A DNA stretch of 64,000 nt from the NCBI GenBank assembly GCA_965205045.1, contig OZ242031.1, positions 1,302,001-1,366,000 of the forward strand. Reading direction: 5' to 3'. The DNA comes from UBA6522 sp965205045 (GTDB lineage Bacteria > Pseudomonadota > Gammaproteobacteria > Steroidobacterales > Rariloculaceae). Under the pieces are notes generated by a model. The model was given only the letters and a program-made list of their open reading frames with translations, did not search any database and was not told the origin of the DNA. This document shows positions 41,637-50,216 of the stretch, in pieces; positions within the stretch are counted from its first letter, which is position 1, and each line of letters starts with the position of its first letter. The position numbers and the translations under genes are program-made.

Positions 41637-43448
41637 TCAAAACCCGCGACCCGCGAACGCCTGGTAGTCCGGCGGGTACTTGTAGATTCGGTACATGCGC
41701 CCGGGGCCGGGTACCCGGTAGTCGAGTACGCGCTCGCCGTCCGGGGTGACCTCGATGATGTGCTTGTTGTGGGCGTTGACGAAGATCGTGTTGCCGTTGG
41801 ACATGCGCATGGCGCCGCTCATGAAGGGGGAGAAGTAGTCCTCGGAGGCGTCGGTATTCCAGGACCAGACGATTTCCGTCTCCCGGGAGGTGTCGAAGAA
41901 ACCCTCCGCGTCGGTGGGCAGCGCGATTTCGAGTATCTCCGACCAGGACTGCTCGAAATCCGAGCCCATGTCCGGATGATGCATGCCGTCGCGCCCCCGC
42001 TTGGTACCGTTGTTGTAGACCAGCATGTTGCCGGCGCCCGGGAGTCCCCCGGCAATCCAGTTGGGATCATGCTGCCACCACAGGATGGCGTCATGAAGTG
42101 TGCCCTGTTTGGTGGGCGCCGGACTGCCCCACCGATAAACCAGGTCGCCGCCCACGCCGTAGCGCCCGCCGGTGTCGCTTGCCGCCTCTTCCATGGTGGT
42201 GCTGTGATCGATGAACCACAGTTCCCCGTGAATGGCCGAACTCAGGACGATCAGGTCCCATTCTGCGTGGTACTCGACGGTGTTCACATGATGAAGCTGC
42301 CCGGCGTTGAAGAGCGCATAGTCTTCCCGCAGGAAATTGACATCGAGCTTGCCGGTTTCGGCGCTGACATCGCCGTAGTTGGGCCGGCCGGGAAACTTGT
42401 CCTGGACCAGGTGGTCCCAGCTGTTCCACTGCCAGACGATTTCCGTCGTCCCGTCCTCCAGGTTGGGTTGCAGTTCGACGATCTTGTTCAACCAGACGAT
42501 GCCCCGGGGGTGACGGGGATACACGCCATCCCAGCCCATGGACCGGGCTTCCTCGAGGCTGAATCCGTGATAGGCCACCGCGAGGATGTTTCCGTTGGGC
42601 AGGTATTCCACGTCGTGGTGCAGAACGTGCTTGCCGGGCACATCCATCTCGTATTCCCACACCACGTTGCTGTCCCAGTCCAACAGTTGCACGGTTCCGT
42701 TCGCACCGACGACATAGGCTCTCATGTGCAGCCAGTCGTGCCTGGACACGGTGCGGAGCAACAACCCGTTCGGCAAGAGGTAGGCGACCGCGGCATCGTA
42801 CTGCCAGGGCCCCGGCTCCCACTCGTGCACGACTTCGCCATTGTTGTCGATCAGGTAGATGCGGTTGGCATTGTGATAGCCGAACGCCGAATCGTGGATC
42901 AGCGTGTAGCCATCGGAGGCGCGCTCGTCCTCGCCGGGCAGGATGGCGCCCTCCATCTCCTCGACCCAGGCGTTCATGCGGTAGAAATTCGGATTGGCCG
43001 CCACGGTGGCATCGTCATCGGCCACGTCACCGCCCGCGTTCGTACCCAGTTCCCCGGTGTCCAGACGCCAGTCGCCACTGTCGTCCAGCCGCGCCAGGTT
43101 CCGGCTTGCTTCGGCCAGCTCCTGCCCGGAAATCACCAGATCGCCGTCGCGGTCCAGAATGCGCACCACGATCTGCTCACGAATCGTGCCGCGGACGGGG
43201 GCCGGCCCACCCATCTCTTCGAGGCTGATCTCCCCGTCGCCGTCGGCGTCCAGTTCCATGAGACGCTCGGTTGCTGCCTGGATCTCGTCGGTAGAAAGCT
43301 CGCTGTCGCCATCGATGTCCAGCGTGCGCAGAACCCGTTGCAAGTCAGGCGCCGCCGGACCCTGGGCCAGGGCGGTACCGCCGGCAAGCGCAATCGTCAG
43401 CGCCGTTGCCAGCCGCAGGGAGAGACTCCGGGTGGTTGATTCGTTCAT
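41637..43448 (-). CDS. Exported arylsulfotransferase (ASST)-like protein with N-terminal EF-hands
   Basis: The 603-residue protein has a signal peptide cleaved after ALAQ and a set of EF-hand loops (DIDGDSELSTDE, DADGDGEISLEE, DRDGDLVISGQE, DDSGDWRLDTGE). A beta-propeller domain follows with repeats such as YLIDNNGEVVHEW, VWEYEMDVPGKHVLHHDV, HHVNTVEYH and NTIFVNAHNKHIIEV. The propeller matches the ASST/aryl-sulfate sulfotransferase-like superfamily, which acts in the periplasm. Fusion to calcium-binding EF-hands is unusual and could regulate stability. It is not obviously in an operon. Confidence 0.78.
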   Translation of the reverse strand: MNESTTRSLSLRLATALTIALAGGTALAQGPAAPDLQRVLRTLDIDGDSELSTDEIQAATERLMELDADGDGEISLEEMGGPAPVRGTIREQIVVRILDRDGDLVISGQELAEASRNLARLDDSGDWRLDTGELGTNAGGDVADDDATVAANPNFYRMNAWVEEMEGAILPGEDERASDGYTLIHDSAFGYHNANRIYLIDNNGEVVHEWEPGPWQYDAAVAYLLPNGLLLRTVSRHDWLHMRAYVVGANGTVQLLDWDSNVVWEYEMDVPGKHVLHHDVEYLPNGNILAVAYHGFSLEEARSMGWDGVYPRHPRGIVWLNKIVELQPNLEDGTTEIVWQWNSWDHLVQDKFPGRPNYGDVSAETGKLDVNFLREDYALFNAGQLHHVNTVEYHAEWDLIVLSSAIHGELWFIDHSTTMEEAASDTGGRYGVGGDLVYRWGSPAPTKQGTLHDAILWWQHDPNWIAGGLPGAGNMLVYNNGTKRGRDGMHHPDMGSDFEQSWSEILEIALPTDAEGFFDTSRETEIVWSWNTDASEDYFSPFMSGAMRMSNGNTIFVNAHNKHIIEVTPDGERVLDYRVPGPGRMYRIYKYPPDYQAFAGRGF

Positions 43449-43541
43449 TGTCGTTCCGTCCGTTGGAAAAAAAGATGAGTGAACCCGGCTTCGGTGAGCG
43501 CCGGGTGCAGCCAGGTCAATACCTGTCCCGGCAAAAGACGC

Positions 43542-44900
43542 TCAGTTCCCGGTCATGTAGTCCATCACCAGGTGGCTAAGGACGCGCACGCCCGTGATCA
43601 GCGCCGCCTCGTCCACGTAGAACAGCGGCGAATGGTTGGCCGGCGCCGTGGCCGGGTCGACACCCGGCGGCGTCACCCCGAGTGTCAGGTAGAGCCCCGG
43701 CACCTCCATGGCGAAGAACGAAAAGTCCTCGGCCACGGTTCGCGGAACCGCTTCGATCATGTTCTCGCGCCCGACCACGCGTTCGATGGTCGGCAGCATT
43801 CGCCTTGTCAGTTCCGGATCGTTCGCCGTCACGGGGTACTGCTCGAAGATCTCGAAATCGGCCTGCGCACCGGCTGCCTCCGCGATGTTGGATACGGTCG
43901 TACGCAGCCGTTCGTGGACGCTGTCCCGGGTCGCCATGTCGAGGTTGCGGATCGTGCCGATGAGTTCCACCGAATCGGGAATGATGTTGTTGCGGATGCC
44001 GCCGTTGATGGCTCCGAAGGAGATGATCGCCGGGGCCCGCGTCAGGTCGACCTGGCGGCTGACGATGGTCTGCACCCCGGTGACGATCTGCGCCGCCACG
44101 ACGATGGGGTCCACCCCGTCCCAGGGCCGCCCCCCGTGGGTCTGGCGGCCATGGACCGTCAACTCGAACCGGTCCGCGCTTGCCATGATCGCGCCCGCCC
44201 GATAGCCGATCTGCCCCGTATTGAGGTTCGAAAACGCGTGCATGCCGAACACCACGTCCGGCTGGTACCGTTCGAACAATCCCTCCTTCAGCATCAGTTC
44301 CGCGCCGCCCTCTTCGCCCTCCGGCGCGCCTTCCTCGGCGGGCTGGAAAATGAACAGCACCGATCCGGGCAACTCGTCCTTCAGGGCCACCAGGTTGCTG
44401 GCCACCCCAAGCTGCATGGCGACGTGCGTGTCGTGCCCGCAAGCGTGCATCACGCCCACTTCCTGGCCCCGGTACTCCGTGGTGACGGTAGAGGCAAACG
44501 GCAGTCCCGTCGCCTCCGTGACCGGCAGCGCATCCATATCGGCGCGGACCGCTACCAGCGGGCGCTCCCGGGCGCCCCTCAGGTAACCGGCCACGCCGGT
44601 GTGGGCAATGCCGGTTTCAACCTCCAGCCCCATCTCCCGCAGCGCCTCGGCCACCACGGCCGCGGTACGAAACTCCCGGTTGCTGAGTTCCGGGTGCTGG
44701 TGGAAGTCCCGCCGCCAAGCGATGACCCGATCCTCGACCTCCGCCGAGAGCCGGTCGATGGCCGAGTCCTGAGCGCCGGCGGGCGGCGCGTACGATCCGG
44801 CGGACACGATGGCGGCGGCCAGTCCTGCCAACATGGCGCGGCAGCGCAGGACGCGTGGAAGTTCGGCCGGATTGCCTCGCATGGAAATGACTGAATTCAT
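43542..44900 (-). CDS. Exported M20D-family amidohydrolase
   Basis: The 452-residue protein has a signal-like N-terminus (AMLAGLAAAIVSAG, cleavage near AGAQ). The M20 core has RRDFHQHPELSNREFRTA, VAVRADMDALPV, HACGHDTHVAM and FQPAEEG, which hold the metal-binding Cys/His/Glu set of the aminoacylase/IAA-amino-acid hydrolase group. It probably cleaves N-acyl amino acids or similar amides in the periplasm. The gene is separated from the next upstream gene by about 130 bases and is transcribed in the opposite direction. Confidence 0.87.
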   Translation of the reverse strand: MNSVISMRGNPAELPRVLRCRAMLAGLAAAIVSAGSYAPPAGAQDSAIDRLSAEVEDRVIAWRRDFHQHPELSNREFRTAAVVAEALREMGLEVETGIAHTGVAGYLRGARERPLVAVRADMDALPVTEATGLPFASTVTTEYRGQEVGVMHACGHDTHVAMQLGVASNLVALKDELPGSVLFIFQPAEEGAPEGEEGGAELMLKEGLFERYQPDVVFGMHAFSNLNTGQIGYRAGAIMASADRFELTVHGRQTHGGRPWDGVDPIVVAAQIVTGVQTIVSRQVDLTRAPAIISFGAINGGIRNNIIPDSVELIGTIRNLDMATRDSVHERLRTTVSNIAEAAGAQADFEIFEQYPVTANDPELTRRMLPTIERVVGRENMIEAVPRTVAEDFSFFAMEVPGLYLTLGVTPPGVDPATAPANHSPLFYVDEAALITGVRVLSHLVMDYMTGN

Positions 44901-45031
44901 GAAACGTATCCTGTGGAAGAGCTAAAGCGATCCTGTCACAATCGTGCCCCACCTTCCCCCGGTTGGCAAACAGCCTTTGCGGCTCGCAAATCGCTCGCAA
45001 AGCTGGCATGGGAGCAAGAATTGTGACGGAC

Positions 45032-45949
45032 ATGAAGCAACACACCATCGGCTGGATCGGCGCCGGACGCATGGGTTATGCCATGGCGAAACGCCTGCTG
45101 GATGCGGGCTCCGACGTGACCATCTATAACCGCACGCGCAGCAAGGCCGAGCCTCTCGTCGAGTACGGCGGCAAGGTTGTCGACACGCCGCGCGAACTGG
45201 GCGACCGCGACATCGTCTTCAGCATGGTCTCCACATCCGACGATCTCAAGCCGGTGCTCTTCGGCGAGAACGGTCTCTTGACGGCCGGGCGCAAGCCAAG
45301 GCTGCTGGTTGAATGCTCAAGCGTCTCCGAGGCAGCCTCGGCACAGGTTCGTGCCAGGGCGGCGGAGCTTGGCGTGGAGATGCTCGCCTCACCGGTCAGC
45401 GGCAACGCGAAGGTGGTCAAGGTCGGGAAACTCACCATTGTCACCTCGGGACCCCGGCAGGCATTCGACATGGCCGAGCCGTACCTTCAGGCGATCGGCC
45501 GGGGCGTGACCTACGTGGGCGACGGAGAACTCGCGAGAATGGTCAAGATCTGCCACAACCTGCTGCTCGGCGTATACACTCAATGCCTTGCCGAGATCAC
45601 CGTGCTCGCGGAGAAAGGCGGCGTCAGCCGGCACGATTTTCTCGATTTCATCAACGACAGCGTCATGGGCGCGATGTTCTCCCGGTACAAGACGCCCGCG
45701 TTCGTCACCCTGGACATGACGCCCACGTTCACCCCGGAACTGATGCGCAAGGACATGGACCTGGGCCTTTCGGCCGGCGAGCAACTGGGCGTGCCGCTGC
45801 CTGTGACGCAGCTCACCCGCGACCTCGTGCAGCGTACCCTGGACGCAGGCCACGGCGGGCGCGATTTCGCCGTGCTGCTGGAGGAGCAGGCCAAGGCATC
45901 CGGCTTGTCGCTGGCGCCTGAAGACGTGCAGGTCAGCGACGGGCTCTGA
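45032..45949 (+). CDS. 3-hydroxyisobutyrate dehydrogenase-family oxidoreductase
   Basis: A 305-residue beta-hydroxyacid dehydrogenase. The NAD(P) loop IGWIGAGRMGYAMAKRLL is N-terminal. The substrate-binding segment (LASPVSGNAKVVKVGKLTIV) and catalytic lysine helix (ELARMVKICHNLL) follow in order. It oxidises short beta-hydroxy acids such as 3-hydroxyisobutyrate or tartronate semialdehyde relatives; the substrate cannot be told. The Met before KQHTIGWIGAG is chosen because family similarity begins there; a longer upstream frame starts in low-similarity sequence. Confidence 0.87.
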   Translation: MKQHTIGWIGAGRMGYAMAKRLLDAGSDVTIYNRTRSKAEPLVEYGGKVVDTPRELGDRDIVFSMVSTSDDLKPVLFGENGLLTAGRKPRLLVECSSVSEAASAQVRARAAELGVEMLASPVSGNAKVVKVGKLTIVTSGPRQAFDMAEPYLQAIGRGVTYVGDGELARMVKICHNLLLGVYTQCLAEITVLAEKGGVSRHDFLDFINDSVMGAMFSRYKTPAFVTLDMTPTFTPELMRKDMDLGLSAGEQLGVPLPVTQLTRDLVQRTLDAGHGGRDFAVLLEEQAKASGLSLAPEDVQVSDGL

Positions 45950-46070
45950 GGGGAGACGCGAGTTTTTCATTTAATCGCCATCGCGCAATGGCGGCTTCCT
46001 CAATCGGCGTTACCGTTGAATGTTTCGCCCGGTCCCGTTTCGGCGTTCATCGAGCGCACATTCGTGAGCA

Positions 46071-47312
46071 ATGCAGCGTAGAAGATTGACTCTGGCCGCG
46101 ATCGGGCCGGGCCTGCTGCTGGCCGCCACCGGCGTGGGCGGCGGCGACATGGCCACCGGCACCTTCGTGGGCAGCCTGCTCGGAACGGCAGTGCTCTGGG
46201 CGGTGATTGTCGGCGCCTTCCTCAAATTCGTCGTCACCGAAGGCATCGCGCGCTGGCAGTTGGCCACGGGAAACTCATTCCTGGAAGGACTCGTCCGCAG
46301 GCTCGGACCGGCCGTCATCTGGGTGTTTCTGCCCTACCTGCTCCTGTGGACGCTTTTCGTCGGGTCGGCCCAGATGAGCGCCTGCGGCATAGCGCTCTAC
46401 GCACTGTTTCCCTACTTCGACGACCCGGATCAGGGCAAGATCGTCTTCGGAGTCGCCTGCAGCCTGGCCGGTATCGGTCTTGTGCTCAAGGGCGGCTACC
46501 GTCTCTTCGAAGCCATAATGCGCGTGTGTATCGCGATCATGTTCGTCGCGGTGGTGATTACCGCGGCCATGCTCTGGCCCGGTACCGGCACCGTGCTGCA
46601 GGGGCTCCTGGTACCGACGATTCCCGACTTCAGCGGCCTCGGCCTGACCTGGACCGTGGCGCTGATCGGCGGCGTGGGCGGCACCCTGACGGTAATCTGC
46701 TACGGCTACTGGATGCGGGAAGAAGGCCGCACCGGAACCGAAGACCTGTGGATCTGCCGCCTGGACCTGGGCGCCGGCTACCTCATGACGGCGGTCTTCG
46801 GCGTCGCCATGGTCATCGTCGGCAGCACGGTGCAGATCGAAGGCCAGGGCACGACGCTGCTGGTGACGCTGGCCGACCGGCTGGAGGGACCGCTGGGCGT
46901 GTGGGGCAAGTGGCTGTTCCTCATCGGCGCCTTCGGCACCGTGTTCAGCAGCCTGCTTGGCGTGTGGCAGTCGGTACCGTATCTCTTCGCGGACTGCTGG
47001 CGCCTGACGCGCGCCCGCATCGAACCCGGCGTGGCGCCGGCAGTGAATACGTCGGGAATACCGTACCGAGCGTACCTGGTCGTCATCGGCACCATTCCCA
47101 TGATCGGCCTGTTCTGGGGATTCCAGACCGTCCAGATGCTTTATACCGTGACTGGCGCGCTGTTTTTTCCGTTCCTGGCGTTGGCGCTCCTGATCTGGAA
47201 CGGGCGAGCTGACTGGGTCGGCGCGGAGTTCAGGAATCGCCCCGCCACCATGGTGGCCTTGGCGGGGGTGCTGGTGTTCTTTTCGTGGCTGGGGGCGCGG
47301 TCGGTATTCTAG
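46071..47312 (+). CDS. Nramp-related membrane transporter lacking the metal-site motifs
   Basis: The 413-residue protein has about 11 hydrophobic helices and overall resembles Nramp divalent-metal transporters (IGPGLLLAATGVGGGDMATG at the start). The canonical DPGN of helix 1 is replaced by GGGD and the MPH of helix 6 by a CYGYWM-type sequence. It probably belongs to an Nramp-like subgroup with a different substrate. It is transcribed away from an upstream 45976-45993 hairpin and is followed by a hexamer tandem repeat. Confidence 0.75.
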   Translation: MQRRRLTLAAIGPGLLLAATGVGGGDMATGTFVGSLLGTAVLWAVIVGAFLKFVVTEGIARWQLATGNSFLEGLVRRLGPAVIWVFLPYLLLWTLFVGSAQMSACGIALYALFPYFDDPDQGKIVFGVACSLAGIGLVLKGGYRLFEAIMRVCIAIMFVAVVITAAMLWPGTGTVLQGLLVPTIPDFSGLGLTWTVALIGGVGGTLTVICYGYWMREEGRTGTEDLWICRLDLGAGYLMTAVFGVAMVIVGSTVQIEGQGTTLLVTLADRLEGPLGVWGKWLFLIGAFGTVFSSLLGVWQSVPYLFADCWRLTRARIEPGVAPAVNTSGIPYRAYLVVIGTIPMIGLFWGFQTVQMLYTVTGALFFPFLALALLIWNGRADWVGAEFRNRPATMVALAGVLVFFSWLGARSVF

Positions 47313-47336
47313 CGACCCGGGGCAACGGTTCCGTAT

Positions 47337-47386
47337 GGGATCGGGATCGGGATCGGGATCGGGATCGGGATCGGGATCGGGATCGG
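47337..47386. repeat. GGGATC hexamer tandem repeat
   Basis: About 8.3 uninterrupted copies of GGGATC lie between the Nramp-like gene and the Phd/VapC operon. They end just upstream of that operon's palindrome. The array contains no gene. Confidence 0.9.
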
Positions 47387-47396
47387 AGAGATTATG

Positions 47397-47421
47397 ACCA
47401 TAGTCATGACTATGGTATAGT
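47397..47421. promoter_or_regulatory. 20-bp perfect palindrome overlapping a -10 box before the third Phd-type pair
   Basis: ACCATAGTCA-TGACTATGGT (47397-47416) is a perfect 20-base palindrome whose last base begins TATAGT (47416-47421). The -35 is poor. Placement over the promoter about 45-65 bases before the antitoxin gene fits autoregulation by the Phd/VapC complex. Confidence 0.6.
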
Positions 47422-47460
47422 CTCCGACCTAAGCGACAGCAACGGGCTGGGGACCAGCAT

Positions 47461-47742
47461 ATGACCGCCCGCGACGGCCATTCAGCGATCTCCATGACGA
47501 TCAAGGCGTCCGAATTCAAAGCGAAGTGCCTGAAATTCATGGATGAGATATCCGCAAATGGCGGGGAAATCGTAATCACCAAGAACGGGCTTCCCGTATC
47601 TCGGCTCGTACCCTATCGGGAAAGGCCAAGCAGCCTGTTCGGCATCGATCAGGGCAATATCGAAATCCACGGAGACATTGTCGAACCTGTCGGAACGGAT
47701 TGGGAGATTGAAGCCGGCAAAATGTTGGATTCCGACCGTTGA
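47461..47742 (+). CDS. Phd/YefM-family antitoxin
   Basis: A 93-residue protein with TIKASEFKAKCLKFMDEI, EIVITKNGLPVSRLVPYRE and an acidic C-terminal tail (VGTDWEIEAGKML). It should repress its own promoter and neutralise the next gene's PIN toxin. Family similarity starts at the second Met (47494), so the first ten residues may be a non-native extension. The stop overlaps the TTG start of the toxin. Confidence 0.85.
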   Translation: MTARDGHSAISMTIKASEFKAKCLKFMDEISANGGEIVITKNGLPVSRLVPYRERPSSLFGIDQGNIEIHGDIVEPVGTDWEIEAGKMLDSDR

Positions 47743-48137
47743 TCCTGCTCGATACTCACGTCCTCATTTGGTTGCGCGCCGGCGATTCGAAATTGGGAAG
47801 CCGGGCACGGGATGAAATAGACCAAGCCTGGAAATCAGGCGAGCTCGCGGTTTCCGCGATTTCGTTTTGGGAAATCGCCATGCTGAATTCCAAGGGTCGC
47901 ATCAGTCTGGCGGAAGACGTGTTTATTTGGCGTCGCCGCCAGTTGGAACAAGGCATGATCGAAATTGCCGTTGACGGCGAGATCGGCGTTCGCGCCGCGT
48001 CACTGGATAGATTCCACCCCGACCCGGCGGACCGCATCATCGTGGCCTCCGCCCTGTCCGGCCACCGCCTGGTGACCGCCGATTCCGGAATTCTGGGCTG
48101 GACCGGTCCTCTGAACAGACTGTCGGCTGTCGATTGA
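47739..48137 (+). CDS. VapC-like PIN-domain toxin
   Basis: The 132-residue protein begins ILLDTHVLIWL, with the first catalytic Asp, and continues with VSAISFWEIAMLNSKGRI and DPADRIIVASALSGHRLVTAD carrying the remaining acidic residues. Translation starts at a TTG sharing bases with the antitoxin stop (TTGA); no ATG is available in the family-consistent position. A hairpin with a T-rich tail follows within 25 bases. Confidence 0.86.
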   Translation: MILLDTHVLIWLRAGDSKLGSRARDEIDQAWKSGELAVSAISFWEIAMLNSKGRISLAEDVFIWRRRQLEQGMIEIAVDGEIGVRAASLDRFHPDPADRIIVASALSGHRLVTADSGILGWTGPLNRLSAVD

Positions 48138-48159
48138 AACCAGCCAACCGACTGCTTGT

Positions 48160-48195
48160 AAATCGTTTCAAATCGCTGAAACGATTTGTTTGCAC
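48160..48195 (+). terminator. Hairpin with T-rich tail after the Phd/VapC pair
   Basis: AAATCGTTTCA and TGAAACGATTT form an 11-base stem around a 6-base loop, followed by GTTTG. A further direct copy TAAATCGTTTCA lies at 48224-48235, so the stem may also be part of a short dispersed repeat. Confidence 0.5.
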
Positions 48196-48232
48196 CACGT
48201 TAATTCCCGGCCAATTCGGAAACTAAATCGTT

Positions 48233-48424
48233 TCATTCCAACGTCATGTGACGCTCGGAGAATCGTCGCTTCCGCTTGTTCCACGCATAGGTCCGCCGAA
48301 CGACTTCTTTGGAGAAATTCAGTCTCAACGGCTCGCCGGCGACTTGCATGAAGTACATCAGCTTGTGTGCTTCGAGCAGGGTGACGAAAGGGTCCAGGAG
48401 GCCGGCCAGGTATCCGTCCAGGGC
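48233..48424 (-). pseudogene. Remnant of a DarG-type DNA ADP-ribosyl glycohydrolase C-terminus
   Basis: The minus strand reads YLAGLLDPFVTLLEAHKLMYFMQVAGEP and then RRTYAWNKRKRRFSERH before a stop. The first part matches the C-terminal domain that follows the macrodomain in DarG antitoxins, and the second resembles its extreme C-terminus, so an internal piece is missing. The macrodomain and the DarT partner are not in the window. The remnant runs against the adjoining restriction-modification remnant. Confidence 0.55.
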
Positions 48425-50150
48425 AGGTTGGCGGCCGTTCAGTGCAAGCTGTTCGATCCGGACCGCCGGATCATGAAGTCGGACATCGACAGCTTCATTT
48501 CCGCCTCGAACACGGGCGAGTATGCGGAGCGGCTGATCGTCGAAACGACCGAAGCGCCGTGGAGCGACAACGCGCGCGAGATGGTGGCCGGCCAGTCGAT
48601 TCCCGCCACGCCGATCGGCCTTCAGAATCTGCGTGATAGCCGGGTCGATTGGTCCCGTTTCGCGGCGACCGGCGATATCGTCCGGGCGTAACCCAAGACG
48701 CTGCGGGACGATCAGGCCGAGGCCCTTGAAGAAACCGTGAGCAGGCTGAAGGATGCCGACCGCGGCAAGCTCGTCATGGCGTGCGGCACCGGCAAGACCC
48801 TGACGAGCCTGCGCATCGCCGAGGAACTGGCCGGCGAGGGCGGCCACGTCCTGTACCTGGTGCCCTCCCTGGCCCTGATGGCGCAGACCGTGCCCGAATG
48901 GTGCGCCGACACCCTCGTACCGATCACCGCCTTTGCGGTGTGCTCCGACACGCAGGTCGGAAAGCGGCGGCGCAGCTCCGTCGACGTGGCCGAGATCGAG
49001 GTCACCGACCTGGCCTTTCCGGCCACCACGAAGCGGGACAAGCTGGCGCTGGCCGTCGAAGCCGCGGCACATTGCCCGAATCCGAAGCCTTGTCGAGCGG
49101 GACGGCAGCGACGCCCAAGGGTTCTTCGAGGACTTCCTGAAGGAGGTCCGCGACGACCTCAACGAGGCCGTCAGCGCCGACGACGCCATCGAAATGCTCG
49201 CGCAGCACTTGATTACGCGGCCAGTGTTCGATGCCGTGTTCGAAGGGCACGAGTTCGTCAAACGCAACCCGGTTTCCCAAGCGATGAGCGAGGTGCTTTC
49301 GGTGATCGACGACGCGCAGGTCGGGCGCGAGGCCAAGGCGCTCGAAGGGTTCTATGCGTCCGTGCGCCGGCGCGCGGCCGGGATTACAGACCCGCAGGCC
49401 CGGCAGAACCTGATCGTCGAGCTGTACGACAAGTTCTTCCGCAAGGCTTTTCCGCTCACCACGCAAAAGCTCGGGACGGGATGCGCAAGTGCCTGGCGGA
49501 TGAATTCGCGAGCGTGCATGTTTTTCACTAGCGCGGGAACCAGCGAACTCAAGGCGAAACATCCCGGCGCGAAGGTGGAAAAATATTCGGGTCCGGCTCC
49601 CGGGCGCCGATCGCAATTACAGTTTTCGTCAAGAACTCGCACCGAGTACGCGCTGGAACTGTTCGCACGAGCGTACCCGACCGAAACGATCGGGCGCGAG
49701 GACATCTTCCACTACATCTACGGCCTGCTGCATTCCGAGGACTACCGGGAGCGGTTCCGAGCAAATCTGGCCAAGGAACTGCCCCGCATCCCGTGCGTGG
49801 CGTCGGTCGAGGACTATCGCGCGTTCCGCGACGCCGGTCGGCGCTTGGGCGAACTCCACGTTGGATACGAGTCGGTGGAACGCTACCCCGCCGAGATAGG
49901 CACAGGCGGTGGATCCCTCGAGGGCATGGACCCTGAAACTGCGTACCGCGTGACCAAGATGAGGCACCCCGGCACGGCCCGTAACAAGGACCGAACCACG
50001 GTCATCTACAACCCGCACATTACCGTTCGTGGTATTCCCGAAGGCACCTGGAACTACGTGGTCAGCGGCAAGCCTGCGCTGCAATGGGTGATGGAGCGAT
50101 CCAAGGCCATCCGCCACCGAATAAGGCAGCCAAACCGTAATACCGTACAA
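48425..50150 (+). pseudogene. Decayed type ISP-like nuclease-helicase-methylase gene
   Basis: Fragments of a giant single-chain restriction-modification enzyme lie in order. First is an Mrr-like part (AAVQCKLFDPDRRIMKSDIDSF, then TPIGLQNLRDS), then an in-frame TAA at 48689, then helicase motif I (MACGTGKTLTSLRIAEEL). After a frameshift and large deletion near 49065 comes a linker region (EDFLKEVRDDLNEA), then pieces around GMRKCLADEFASVHVFH. The C-terminal domain contains IFHYIYGLLHSEDYRERF, MRHPGTARNKDRTTVIYN and RGIPEGTWNYVVSG. The missing middle would include the remaining helicase motifs and the methylase. It differs from the remnant at 5-6.9 kb. Confidence 0.75.
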
Positions 50151-50216
50151 CGGACAGTCGGCTGGCCCGCGGCAACCGCAAAGCGCGGCGGACCACAGCA
50201 GTTTCAAGAAAGCGGC

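Noticed and set aside
45976..45993. Hairpin CGCCAT-CGCGCA-ATGGCG as a terminator after the dehydrogenase gene
   Set aside because: No T-run follows it on either strand, so it is only a stem-loop.
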